The notes below the pieces were generated by a model. The model saw only the letters and a program-made list of their open reading frames with translations, was not told the DNA's origin and did not search any database. Positions 6,864 to 13,875 of a stretch of DNA of 20,974 nucleotides are shown here, piece by piece. Both the position numbers and the translations under genes were made by a program. The stretch is taken from positions 1-20,974 of the forward strand of contig URMT01000021.1 of assembly GCA_900549005.1 (NCBI GenBank). Direction: 5' to 3'. Source of the stretch: an uncultured Eubacteriales bacterium (GTDB taxonomy: Bacteria; Bacillota; Clostridia; Christensenellales; Borkfalkiaceae). Numbering within the stretch: position 1 is the first letter of the stretch; each line of letters opens with the position of its first letter.

Positions 6864-6911
6864 TTTTTTGGAAAAAATAATGTTATATATGCGCGCATAC
6901 ACGCGCGCGTA

Positions 6912-6928
6912 CCGCCCGCGCAGGGCGG
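6912..6928 (+). promoter_or_regulatory. Small hairpin just before the metG ribosome binding site
   Basis: CCGCCC (6912-6917) pairs with GGGCGG (6923-6928) around the loop GCGCA, and ends 2 bases before the weak GGTGAG ribosome binding site. Alternating GCGC/ATAT tracts precede it. It might tune translation initiation. There is no T-box signature. Confidence 0.35.
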
Positions 6929-6939
6929 ATGGTGAGAGT

Positions 6940-8910
6940 ATGGCAGAAAAATTTTACATCACTACGGCAATAACTTACACATCGGGCAAGCCCCACATAG
7001 GCAATACCTACGAAATTATTTTGACCGACGCGCTCGCGCGCTTTGCGCGTATGCAGGGCAAAGACGTGTTCTTTATGACGGGCACCGACGAGCACGGGCA
7101 GAAGATAGAGCTAAAAGCCAAGGAGAGGGGCGTGAGCCCCAAACAGTTCGTCGACGGCGTTGCGGCGGGCATACGCGATATGTGGAAGAGTATGGGCGTT
7201 GAGTACGATAAGTTCATCCGCACCACCGACGACTATCACGAGCGCCAGGTTCAGAAGATATTCAAAAAGTTCGTTGACCGGGGCGACATATACAAGGGCG
7301 AGTACGTGGGTATGTACTGCACCCCGTGCGAGAGCTTCTGGACCGAGAGCCAGCTCATAGACGGCAAGTGCCCCGATTGCGGCAGGGAAGTAAAGCCCGC
7401 AAAGGAATCGGCCTACTTCTTCAAGATGGGCAAGTATGCAAACAGGCTGGTGGAGCACATCTGCACCCACCCCGAATTCATAACCCCTGTGTCGCGCAAG
7501 CACGAAATGCTCAACAATTTCCTGCTCGCCGACGAATTCATAGGCAAGTCTGATAAAGAGCTTGCCGCCGCCGCAAAAGACGGCACTTTAAAGACCAAGT
7601 TGCAGGATTTGTGCGTTTCGCGCACCTCGTTCAAGTGGGGCATACCCGTAGACTTCGATGCAGGCCACGTCGTGTATGTATGGCTCGACGCGCTTGCAAA
7701 CTATATAACGGGCATCGGCTACGACGTGGACAACCCTTCCGAGCAGTTCAAAAAGCTGTGGCCCGCAGACGTGCACGTGGTGGGCAAGGATATAATAAGG
7801 TTCCACGTAATCTATTGGCCCATCTTCCTTATGGCGCTCGGCCTGCCGCTGCCCAAGCAGGTATTCGGCCATCCCTGGCTGTTGCAGGGCGGCGACAAGA
7901 TGTCTAAATCGAAGGGCAACGTAATCTATGCCGACGACCTCGCAAAAATTTTCGGCGTAGACGCCGTGCGCTACTTCGTACTGCACGAAATGCCCTTCGA
8001 CCAGGACGGCACAATCACGTGGGAGCTGGTGTGCGAGCGCGTGAACTCCGACCTTGCAAACGTTCTGGGCAACCTCGTAAAGCGCACCGTTTCTATGACC
8101 AACCAATACCTCGGCGGCACGGCGCAAAATACGGGCGCAAGCTGTGACCCCGACGCCGACTTCGAAGGCGTTATTGCGGGTGCTTACGCAAAAGTTGCGG
8201 CAAAGATGGCCGAATTCAGGGTGGCAGACGCCCTCGACGAGCTGTGGTCGCTCTTCCGCCGCGCAAACAAGTATATAGACGAAACCACCCCCTGGATACT
8301 CGCCAAGGACGAAGGCGGCAGGGCAAGGCTTTCGCAGGTACTGTATAACCTTCTTAAATCGCTCGACGAAGGCGCAAAACTGATTTCGCCCTTTATGCCC
8401 GCCGCCGCGGCAAAGATTGCCGCAGAAATCGGCTCCGTAGGCAAAAAGGAAGGCAGCTACACCGTAACCCAGACCCCCGAAACGCTGTTTGCGCGCATTA
8501 AGTTTGCCGACATAGAGCCGGAGATTGAAAAGATTGCCGCCGCCCAGCGCGCGGCCGCCGCTCCCGCCCCCGAAGAGGAGAAAGTGGAGAACATCACCAT
8601 AGACGACTTTGCAAAGGTGCGTATGGTGGTGGGCGAAGTGGTTGCGTGCGAGCCCGTCAAAAAGAGCAAACTTCTGCACGAAACGGTGAACATAGGCAGC
8701 AGAACGATATCCGTTTTAAGCGGCATAGCCAAGCACTACACCGCCGAAGAGATGGTTGGCAAGAAGGTTATAGTTGTAACCAACCTTCCTCCGCGCGAGA
8801 TGAAGGGCCTTATGTCCGAAGGTATGATAGTATGCGCCGAGGCGCCCGACGGAACGCTGAGCATAGTTTCGCCCGAAAAGGACGTGCCCGCAGGGAGCGT
8901 GCTTTCGTGA
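6940..8910 (+). CDS. metG: Methionyl-tRNA synthetase with C-terminal tRNA-binding domain
   Basis: 656 residues from the ATG at 6940. It charges tRNA(Met) with methionine using ATP. The class I catalytic signatures are KPHIGN (17-22) and KMSKS (320-324). Four zinc-ligand cysteines lie at 127, 130, 144 and 147 in the connective peptide (CTPC and CPDC), so the four-cysteine zinc knuckle is intact. The anticodon-binding helical domain follows, and residues from about 550 form the EMAP/Trbp111-type OB-fold tRNA-binding domain (DDFAKVRMVVGEVVACEPV and PPREMKGLMSEGMIVCAE). ATG 6940 gives the normal MetRS N-terminus MAEKFYITTAI. The frame is open from 6868, but that extension would be arginine-rich and non-conserved. 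The ribosome binding site (GGTGAG) is weak and close. The stop codon overlaps the tatD start. Confidence 0.96.
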   Translation: MAEKFYITTAITYTSGKPHIGNTYEIILTDALARFARMQGKDVFFMTGTDEHGQKIELKAKERGVSPKQFVDGVAAGIRDMWKSMGVEYDKFIRTTDDYHERQVQKIFKKFVDRGDIYKGEYVGMYCTPCESFWTESQLIDGKCPDCGREVKPAKESAYFFKMGKYANRLVEHICTHPEFITPVSRKHEMLNNFLLADEFIGKSDKELAAAAKDGTLKTKLQDLCVSRTSFKWGIPVDFDAGHVVYVWLDALANYITGIGYDVDNPSEQFKKLWPADVHVVGKDIIRFHVIYWPIFLMALGLPLPKQVFGHPWLLQGGDKMSKSKGNVIYADDLAKIFGVDAVRYFVLHEMPFDQDGTITWELVCERVNSDLANVLGNLVKRTVSMTNQYLGGTAQNTGASCDPDADFEGVIAGAYAKVAAKMAEFRVADALDELWSLFRRANKYIDETTPWILAKDEGGRARLSQVLYNLLKSLDEGAKLISPFMPAAAAKIAAEIGSVGKKEGSYTVTQTPETLFARIKFADIEPEIEKIAAAQRAAAAPAPEEEKVENITIDDFAKVRMVVGEVVACEPVKKSKLLHETVNIGSRTISVLSGIAKHYTAEEMVGKKVIVVTNLPPREMKGLMSEGMIVCAEAPDGTLSIVSPEKDVPAGSVLS

Positions 8911-9704
8911 CTGCTCCTGAAAGCGTGGGATATATCGACGTGCATTGCCACCTGACGGGCGGCGAGTACGGCGATTTGGACGGGCTTATAAAAAGAATAA
9001 CGGACGCGGGCGTGACCAAGGTTATAACCGCGGGGTTCGATATTTCCTCGTCGGAAGGCGGCGCAGAGCTTGCCGAAAGGTACAGGGAAGTATATTTTAC
9101 GGCGGGTTTTCACCCCACCGAACTCAAAAAATATAAAGAGGGCGACCTCTATAAAATACAGGCGCTGCTTTCGCACAAAAAGTGCGTCGCCCTCGGCGAA
9201 ATAGGGCTGGACTATCACTACGAGGATACGAACAAGCCCTTCCAGCACGAAATGTTCGCCGCCCAGCTTGAAATTGCCTGCGGGGCGGGTATGCCCGTGC
9301 AGATACACAGCCGCGACTGCGCCGAGGATATGTACGCCTTTTTAAGCGAACGCAAAGCGCTTTTAAGTCACGGCGCGCTGCTTCACTGCTATTCGCACTC
9401 GGCAGAGCTCGCGCGCGAATTTGAAAAGCTGGGGCTGCATTTTTCCTTCGGCGGCTCGTGCACGTGGAATGGCAGCAAGCGCGTAAAAAAGGCGATAGCC
9501 GCCCTGTCGGATGGGAGCATACTCACCGAAACCGACAGCCCGTATATCGCGCCCGAAAGCATAAAGGGCGCCTTTCCCAACACCCCCGCAAGCATACCCG
9601 AAATCGCGGCCAAGATAGCCGAAATAAGGGGCGCGGAAGAAGGCAGGGTGAAGCAGCTTGCGTGGGATAACGCGCACGCGCTGTTCAAAAAATTATGTAA
9701 CTGA
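8907..9704 (+). CDS. tatD: TatD-family metal-dependent DNase
   Basis: 265 residues from GTG 8907, which overlaps the metG stop (GTGA). The ribosome binding site GGGAG (8893-8897) is 9 bases upstream. The frame stays open upstream inside metG, but the family N-terminus (YIDVHCHL) fixes this start. It is a TIM-barrel hydrolase with the metal ligands His13, His15, Glu98 (GEIGLDYH), His134 (QIHSRD), His160 (HCYSH) and Asp210 (TETDSPY). TatD proteins are 3'-5' exonucleases on damaged single-stranded DNA or RNA, and a D-aminoacyl-tRNA deacylase role is also reported for the family. The overlap implies translational coupling to metG. A terminator follows. Confidence 0.94.
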   Translation: MTAPESVGYIDVHCHLTGGEYGDLDGLIKRITDAGVTKVITAGFDISSSEGGAELAERYREVYFTAGFHPTELKKYKEGDLYKIQALLSHKKCVALGEIGLDYHYEDTNKPFQHEMFAAQLEIACGAGMPVQIHSRDCAEDMYAFLSERKALLSHGALLHCYSHSAELAREFEKLGLHFSFGGSCTWNGSKRVKKAIAALSDGSILTETDSPYIAPESIKGAFPNTPASIPEIAAKIAEIRGAEEGRVKQLAWDNAHALFKKLCN

Positions 9705-9710
9705 AAAAAC

Positions 9711-9752
9711 AGCGCCGCAAAAACCTTAAACGGCTTTCGCGGCGCTCTCTTT
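9711..9752 (+). terminator. Terminator after tatD
   Basis: AGCGCCGC (9711-9718) pairs with GCGGCGCT (9739-9746), followed by CTCTTTTG. It lies 6 bases after the tatD stop and implies that rsmA has its own promoter, although I see no clear -35/-10 pair in 9753-9850. Confidence 0.65.
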
Positions 9753-9856
9753 TGTAAGGCAGAGGCAGATTTGGGCTTGTTTCTGCCCCGCAAAATAAGT
9801 ATGGGCGGCGGCGCCCGCATTATGCGCGCGGCGGCGCGCCTTCAAAGAGGAAAATT

Positions 9857-10699
9857 ATGGAAGAAAACAAGGTAGGCGAGGTGCTGGCCTCGCAGGGGTT
9901 CAGGTTCAAAAAGCAGTTCGGGCAGAACTTTATAACCGATTCCAACCTGCTCGCTTCGATAGTCGACGGCGCGGGCGCCACAAAAGAGAGCACCGTCGTT
10001 GAAATAGGCTGCGGCGCGGGCACGCTCACCCGCGCGATTGCCGAACGGACTAAAAGGGTAATCGCCTTTGAAATAGATAAGGACCTGCGCCCAGTGCTCG
10101 CCGTCACCCTTGCGGGCGCCGAAAATGCCGAGGTGGTTTTCCGCGACTTTATGTCGGTGAATATGGAAGAGTTTGAAAGGGATATGCCGCCCTATATGGT
10201 GATTGCCAACCTGCCCTACTATATAACCACGCCCCTCGTTATGAAGTTTATCGAAGGGTCAAAAAAGTGCCTTTCGCTCACCGTGATGGTGCAGGAGGAG
10301 GTGGCGGAACGCTTCTGCGCCCTGCCGAACACTCCCGAATACGGCGCGGTTACGGCGGGAATAGCGCTGCGCGGGGTGTGTAAAATAATAAAGCGCGTGC
10401 CCCGCACGATGTTCCACCCCCGCCCCAACGTAGACAGCGCAGTGGTGCGCATAGACATAAAGGAGGGCAACGTCGCGGTAAACGACGCCGCAATGTACAA
10501 AAAGGTGGTGCGCGCCGCATTTCTGTCGCGCAGAAAGACGTTCGAAAACAATATAATGCAGACATTTAAAATAGGCCGCGAGCGCGCGAAAGAGCTGCTT
10601 TCTGCCTGCGGCGTACAGCCGCTTGCGCGCGGCGAACAGCTCTCCCCTGCGGAATTCGCCCGCATTGCAGATAAATTTTCTTCCGAAGGCATAAGCTGA
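9857..10699 (+). CDS. rsmA: 16S rRNA dimethyladenosine transferase (KsgA)
   Basis: 280 residues, full length. It dimethylates two adjacent adenosines (A1518 and A1519, E. coli numbering) in the 3' terminal hairpin of 16S rRNA, a late 30S maturation step. Visible are the N-terminal KKQFGQNFITD, SAM motif I VEIGCGAGTLT (48-58), FEIDKDL with the ribose-binding acid, the catalytic NLPYYITTP (118-126) and the MFHPRPNVDSAVV motif. AGAGG (9846-9850) lies 6 bases before the ATG. metG-tatD-rnmV-rsmA is the usual order in many Firmicutes; here rnmV (RNase M5) is missing and a terminator separates tatD from rsmA. A long terminator hairpin follows. Confidence 0.96.
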   Translation: MEENKVGEVLASQGFRFKKQFGQNFITDSNLLASIVDGAGATKESTVVEIGCGAGTLTRAIAERTKRVIAFEIDKDLRPVLAVTLAGAENAEVVFRDFMSVNMEEFERDMPPYMVIANLPYYITTPLVMKFIEGSKKCLSLTVMVQEEVAERFCALPNTPEYGAVTAGIALRGVCKIIKRVPRTMFHPRPNVDSAVVRIDIKEGNVAVNDAAMYKKVVRAAFLSRRKTFENNIMQTFKIGRERAKELLSACGVQPLARGEQLSPAEFARIADKFSSEGIS

Positions 10700-10709
10700 A
10701 ATCTTTTCA

Positions 10710-10755
10710 GGCCGCCTGCGGGCAGTTTGCCCGCAGGCGGCCGTATGCTTTTTAC
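10710..10755 (+). terminator. Terminator after rsmA
   Basis: A perfect 14-bp stem has arms at 10710-10723 and 10729-10742 around the loop AGTTT. CTTTTT begins about 6 bases after the stem. It lies 10 bases after the rsmA stop codon. Confidence 0.8.
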
Positions 10756-10757
10756 TG

Positions 10758-10864
10758 TGTCATTTCGACCAAGGGCGCAGCCCGCGTGGAGAAATCTCAA
10801 AAAACAAATCAATAGACAAGAGATTTCTCCGTTCGCTCATTGCATTCGCTCAGTCGAAATGACA
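10758..10864. repeat. Palindromic intergenic repeat, copy A (107 bp, complete)
   Basis: The ends are perfect 12-bp inverted repeats: TGTCATTTCGAC (10758-10769) and GTCGAAATGACA (10853-10864). Nested inside are the inverted arms GGAGAAATCTC (10788-10798) and GAGATTTCTCC (10820-10830). The left half, 10758-10798, matches the right half of copy C (20001-20041) with only 4 differences in 41 positions. The form resembles REP- or MITE-like elements scattered through gut Clostridia genomes. It has no coding capacity, and no target duplication is obvious. Confidence 0.9.
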
Positions 10865-10881
10865 ATGGGGGGGTAAAGTCG

Positions 10882-10950
10882 CTCAGTTTCGGTTTCCCAA
10901 AGGGAGCCCTCCGCAAAGTAGCGGCGGCTTTGCTGCCTCACACGAAATGA
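10882..10950. repeat. Second repeat module, copy A2 (about 70 bp)
   Basis: It contains AAAGGGAGCCCTCCGCAAAG, then a GTAGCG-CGGCT block, GCCTCAC and CGAAATGA. The same module lies at 12947-13018 with a few substitutions. In both places it directly follows the GGAGAAATCTC palindrome module, so the two usually form one composite element. Confidence 0.85.
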
Positions 10951-11119
10951 TGCTTGTTTATGAAATCGTTTTTTGTTCAGTCTGAATATCGTTGCAGTTC
11001 ACCAAAATCAAACAATTTTTTTGACTTTTATAAAGTTCTATGCTCCGCGCCATACGCATAAATTATGGTGTAATAAGGGCGCGGCGGACTGCCCGCCAAA
11101 AATTTAGCGGAGGCATTAA
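10951..11119 (+). other. Leader region of the spoIVFA-spoIVFB operon
   Basis: No gene lies here. TTGACT (11021-11026) follows a T-run but has no -10 at normal distance. CATACGCA (11051-11058) and CATAAATT (11057-11064) each match 6 of 8 positions of the SigE -10 consensus CATACAMT, but I see no good -35 at 13-15 bases. A SigE promoter would be expected biologically, but it is only suggested here. Confidence 0.3.
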
Positions 11120-11857
11120 ATGAACCAGGAACTTGAATACGCCCAGATGCTCGAAGTGCCAGTCAGCACCGTGAGCGTGGTAAAAAAGAAGTCAATCTTC
11201 AAAAAGAAAAACACAAAGGACGACGAAGCGCTCAAAGAACAGGTGGTAGACAGCGTGAACGAGCGTATGGGCGACTACGTCTATTCCGAAGACCTCACCG
11301 CGCCTTCGGCGCCGCAAAAGGGTGCGTTTGCAACCACAATGTCAGACAGGTCGGGCAAAATTCTGGTGATAGAAATTGCCGCGGCGTGCCTGCTTGCCAT
11401 AGGCATATTCCTCACCAACGTGTTTATGCCCAACAGCGCAATAAATTCCTTTATAACCGGCCTCACGGCAGAGGAGGTGACCGAGGCGGCTTATACCGAC
11501 TTCGAGCTGTTCCCCGTGGTTTCAGACCTTTCCGACGCCGAAGTTTCTGTCTCCTCCACGGGCGTGATAACCTTCACCGACGACTGCGCCGTATATCCCG
11601 TGGCAGAGGGCGAAGTGGCTTCCGTAACCGAGCTTTCAGACGGCGGCTATTCGGTAGAGATTGCGCATACTTCGGTATTCCGCACTATAATCAGCGGGCT
11701 TACCGACGTGTATTATTCGGTGGGCGACAATGTTGAGGGCAACATCCCCGTAGGCCGCTCCGACGGTTCGCGCGAAATTACCGTTTCTATGTATAACGAC
11801 GGCGAACTTTTAAACTGCTATACATTAAGCGGCACGCTGCCCGTCTGGAACTCGTGA
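11120..11857 (+). CDS. spoIVFA: SpoIVFA-like membrane protein with degenerate M23 domain
   Basis: 245 residues. GGAGG (11109-11113) lies 6 bases before the ATG. A Lys-rich cytoplasmic N-terminus (about 1-80) precedes one membrane segment (about 81-103, ILVIEIAAACLLAIGIFLTN). The C-terminal part (about 155-235) follows the LytM/M23 pattern: VYPVAEGEVASVTEL, GGYSVEIAHTSVFRTII and YSVGDNVEGNIPVGRSDG. The zinc-binding HxxxD and HxH residues are absent (EITVSMYNDG stands where HLHFE would be), so it should not be a peptidase. SpoIVFA of Bacillus has this design and anchors and inhibits the SpoIVFB protease at the mother-cell face of the outer forespore membrane. The 4-base overlap with an M50 protease gene is the strongest support; SpoIIQ-like proteins share the fold. 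Confidence 0.85.
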   Translation: MNQELEYAQMLEVPVSTVSVVKKKSIFKKKNTKDDEALKEQVVDSVNERMGDYVYSEDLTAPSAPQKGAFATTMSDRSGKILVIEIAAACLLAIGIFLTNVFMPNSAINSFITGLTAEEVTEAAYTDFELFPVVSDLSDAEVSVSSTGVITFTDDCAVYPVAEGEVASVTELSDGGYSVEIAHTSVFRTIISGLTDVYYSVGDNVEGNIPVGRSDGSREITVSMYNDGELLNCYTLSGTLPVWNS

Positions 11858-12750
11858 AAATAAGCGTACACCCGCTGTTCTTTGCGGCGGGGATTGCGTG
11901 CGCGCTGTTCGGCGGACTGCCGATATTCCTGATATACACCCTGACCGCGCTTGCACACGAGTGCGGTCATATTTTTTGCGCGCACGGAATGGGCTTTTCG
12001 TGCGAGGGGATAAAGCTGATGCCGTACGGCGCCGCCGCCGTGTGCGAGATAGAGGGGATATCCCCGCGCGACGAAGTAAAGCTGGCGCTTGCGGGCCCCG
12101 CCGTAAACGCGGCGATATGTGTGTTTTTAGCGGGGCTGTGGTGGTTTTACCCCATAACTTACGCCTATACCGATACGGTTATGCAGGCAAACGCCGTAAT
12201 GCTGGCAATCAACGTAATGCCCGCATACCCGCTCGACGGCGGCAGGGTGGCGCGCTGCGCGCTCGAAAAGTTTATGTCCGCACGCGCGGCAAACATAGTT
12301 CTGCGCTGTCTTGCCGTCGTCCTTGCGGGCGGCATTGCCTCGCTGTTCTTCTTTACGGATGCGGGCGTAAACTGTCTCGTCTTTGCGGGTTTTCTGCTCG
12401 TTTCGGCGTTCACAAAATCTGTGCCTGCAAGCAAAATATCTTTCGTAGGGGAAAGGCGCATAAAGCGCGGGCTGGAAATAAAGTACGTGCTTACGGACGG
12501 CAGTCTTACATACCGCCGCGCCATACGCTTTCTCGACGACAAAAAGTATGTGGTGTTCCGCACCGCGGACGGCCGCGAAATCACTCAGGATGAGCTGTTC
12601 GAAGGCTTTACATCCCGCGGCATATACGATAAAGTGTTCGGCGCAGACGACGGGGATAGCGTGAGCGGCGAAACGGAGAGCGCGGAAGAGAGCGAAGAGG
12701 AGAGCGAAGAGGAGAGCGGGGAAGAGGCTGACCTGTCATTTTTACCGTAA
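11854..12750 (+). CDS. spoIVFB: SpoIVFB-type intramembrane metalloprotease (M50)
   Basis: 298 residues starting at GTG 11854, which overlaps the spoIVFA stop (GTGA), so coupling is likely. It has several membrane segments. The zinc site is HECGH (35-39), with the third ligand Asp128 in NVMPAYPLDGGR. After the membrane domain, residues from about 200 to 270 look like the CBS-type domain of SpoIVFB (KYVLTDGSLTYRRAIRFL and DDKKYVVFRTADGREI), which binds ATP in Bacillus. The family cleaves pro-SigK to activate the late mother-cell sigma factor. The tail is odd: an acidic Glu/Ser repeat (12677-12726) and then DLSFLP, the last codons of which fall in a TGTCATT repeat unit. The tail is probably not functional for proteolysis. 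Confidence 0.93.
   Translation: MKISVHPLFFAAGIACALFGGLPIFLIYTLTALAHECGHIFCAHGMGFSCEGIKLMPYGAAAVCEIEGISPRDEVKLALAGPAVNAAICVFLAGLWWFYPITYAYTDTVMQANAVMLAINVMPAYPLDGGRVARCALEKFMSARAANIVLRCLAVVLAGGIASLFFFTDAGVNCLVFAGFLLVSAFTKSVPASKISFVGERRIKRGLEIKYVLTDGSLTYRRAIRFLDDKKYVVFRTADGREITQDELFEGFTSRGIYDKVFGADDGDSVSGETESAEESEEESEEESGEEADLSFLP
12677..12726 (+). repeat. Tandem GAAGAGGAGAGC repeat in the spoIVFB 3' end
   Basis: A 12-base unit of the GAAGAGGAGAGC type, about four imperfect copies, encodes the acidic run ESAEESEEESEEESGEE. Such slippage-prone repeats often vary in copy number between strains. Confidence 0.7.
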
Positions 12751-13065
12751 CGAGCGCCCCATATGTCATTTCTATCAATGGTACAGCCCCGCACCTTTTT
12801 GTCATTGACGCGATTGCGCTTGTAAAGCGAACAATCGCTATTCCGTCGCTTCGCTCCTTACGACCGTAGCGCACGTCGTGCGCGAAGTGGAGAAATCTCA
12901 AAAAAATAAACAATATCGAGATTTCTCCGTGCGCTCCCTTCGGTCACTTAGTTTGCGGTTTCCCCAAAGGGAGCCCTCCGCAAAGTAGCGTCGGCTACGC
13001 CGCCTCACGCGAAATGACGGGGATGGCAATGTGTTCGCCTTCGGCTTACTTTGCTTGAAATGACA
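12734..13065. repeat. Composite intergenic repeat cluster, copy B
   Basis: This is a mosaic of the same repeat family. TGTCATT occurs at 12734 (inside the spoIVFB tail), 12764 and 12800 (TGTCATTGACGCG, also found at 20902). A palindrome module has GGAGAAATCTC (12889-12899) and GAGATTTCTCC (12918-12928). The second module lies at 12947-13018 and resembles 10882-10950. GAAATGACA (13057-13065) closes the cluster in inverted orientation to the TGTCATTT at 12764. It fills the whole gap between the convergent spoIVFB and phospholipase-like genes; no gene is supported. Confidence 0.85.
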
Positions 13066-13110
13066 CCAGAGTTTCAGTCACTTAATTTGCGGATAGTAGG
13101 CAGTGTATGG

Positions 13111-13141
13111 CAGAAAAAATGGCGGCAATTTGCCGCCATTT
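13111..13141 (-). terminator. Terminator of the ogg-phospholipase-like operon
   Basis: On the minus strand the stem AAATGGCGGCA / TGCCGCCATTT (arms 13117-13127 and 13131-13141) is followed directly by a run of T (the + strand reads AGAAAAAAT at 13112-13120). It lies about 30 bases after the stop of the minus-strand gene. Confidence 0.85.
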
Positions 13142-13169
13142 CCCATTTGAGCCTTTTTACTTGGCTCAC

Positions 13170-13841
13170 TCACCCGTAAAAGCCTTTGGAAAATACTTCT
13201 TCGTCGATGTCCTTTTCAAGCACGCATTGAACGGCCCTTACGCCAAGGGTCACGCCGTTTTGGTAGGCCTTATATGTCTGCGAATAGTCGCAGTCCAGCT
13301 CAAATTCCTGCTTCTTTGTTTTAAGCTGCCTGCGCGTATAGGCATAGTGCCTTTTAAGGCAGCTTGCAGTGCCCGCCGCAGTGACGTACGGCAACACTTT
13401 TTTAATGCTGTCGCATACGGCAAAAGTGCAGGTAAGCACCTTTTCGCGCGACAATATCATACGCCTTACGCCCGCGCGGCGGCTCACGTACAGCCCCAGG
13501 TCCTTTTCGTATTTCTGGTGCAGAAAGGCTCCCCTGTGCGCGCCCTCGTAAGCCAGCACAAACGGATGTACGCAACTATCCAGCGCATAGTGCGTGGCCC
13601 AGCCCGCGCAGTAGGCGGCGTTTCCCTCTTTAAGCCTTTCAAACAAAATCTGCGGCTGTTCTCTGTGCAGCAGCCTGCCCGCGTTGTTCTTGTAGCTAAT
13701 ACCGTAAAAAAAGAATACGTCCCCGCCCTGCGCACCCAAAAGGTACAGCTCTTTGTCGCGCGCAATAATTTCGCGGTATCCCCCGCCCAGCGCAGAAAAT
13801 ATCTCTTCGGCGGCAATGTAGTGAGTAAAATAATCAGGCAT
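13170..13841 (-). CDS. Zinc-dependent phospholipase C-superfamily protein
   Basis: 223 residues, no signal peptide. The helical zinc-binding fold of the phospholipase C/S1-P1 type is suggested by N-terminal MPDYFTHYIAAEEI with His7, GAQGGDVFFF with Asp41, and CAGWATHYALDSCVHPF with His84, Asp88 and His92. Bacterial proteins of this type without a signal peptide are common and mostly uncharacterised; secreted toxins such as alpha-toxin share the fold, but nothing suggests secretion here. The ATG is the family start. A GGAG lies 13-14 bases upstream, rather far. The gene begins 34 bases after the ogg stop, so the two are probably one operon. The substrate is unknown. Confidence 0.82.
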   Translation of the reverse strand: MPDYFTHYIAAEEIFSALGGGYREIIARDKELYLLGAQGGDVFFFYGISYKNNAGRLLHREQPQILFERLKEGNAAYCAGWATHYALDSCVHPFVLAYEGAHRGAFLHQKYEKDLGLYVSRRAGVRRMILSREKVLTCTFAVCDSIKKVLPYVTAAGTASCLKRHYAYTRRQLKTKKQEFELDCDYSQTYKAYQNGVTLGVRAVQCVLEKDIDEEVFSKGFYG

Positions 13842-13875
13842 ATAACATATTATGCTCCGTTTGCGGCCTTATAAG

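Noticed and set aside
6868..6939. N-terminal extension of MetRS by 24 residues
   Set aside because: It is Arg/Tyr-rich and non-conserved. The start would lie essentially at the predicted transcription start, and MAEKFYITTAI at 6940 is the usual family N-terminus.
7588..8679. 363-codon minus-strand frame inside metG
   Set aside because: It is antisense to conserved MetRS sequence, with no start signal and no family pattern.
10758..13065. CRISPR array or tandem repeat interpretation of the repeated segments
   Set aside because: The repeats are few, irregularly spaced and inverted, and are not separated by uniform spacers. No cas genes are present.
13107..13874. + frame opposite the phospholipase-like gene
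   Set aside because: The minus-strand protein has the zinc-ligand pattern plus a promoter, operon and terminator. The + frame runs through the terminator hairpin.
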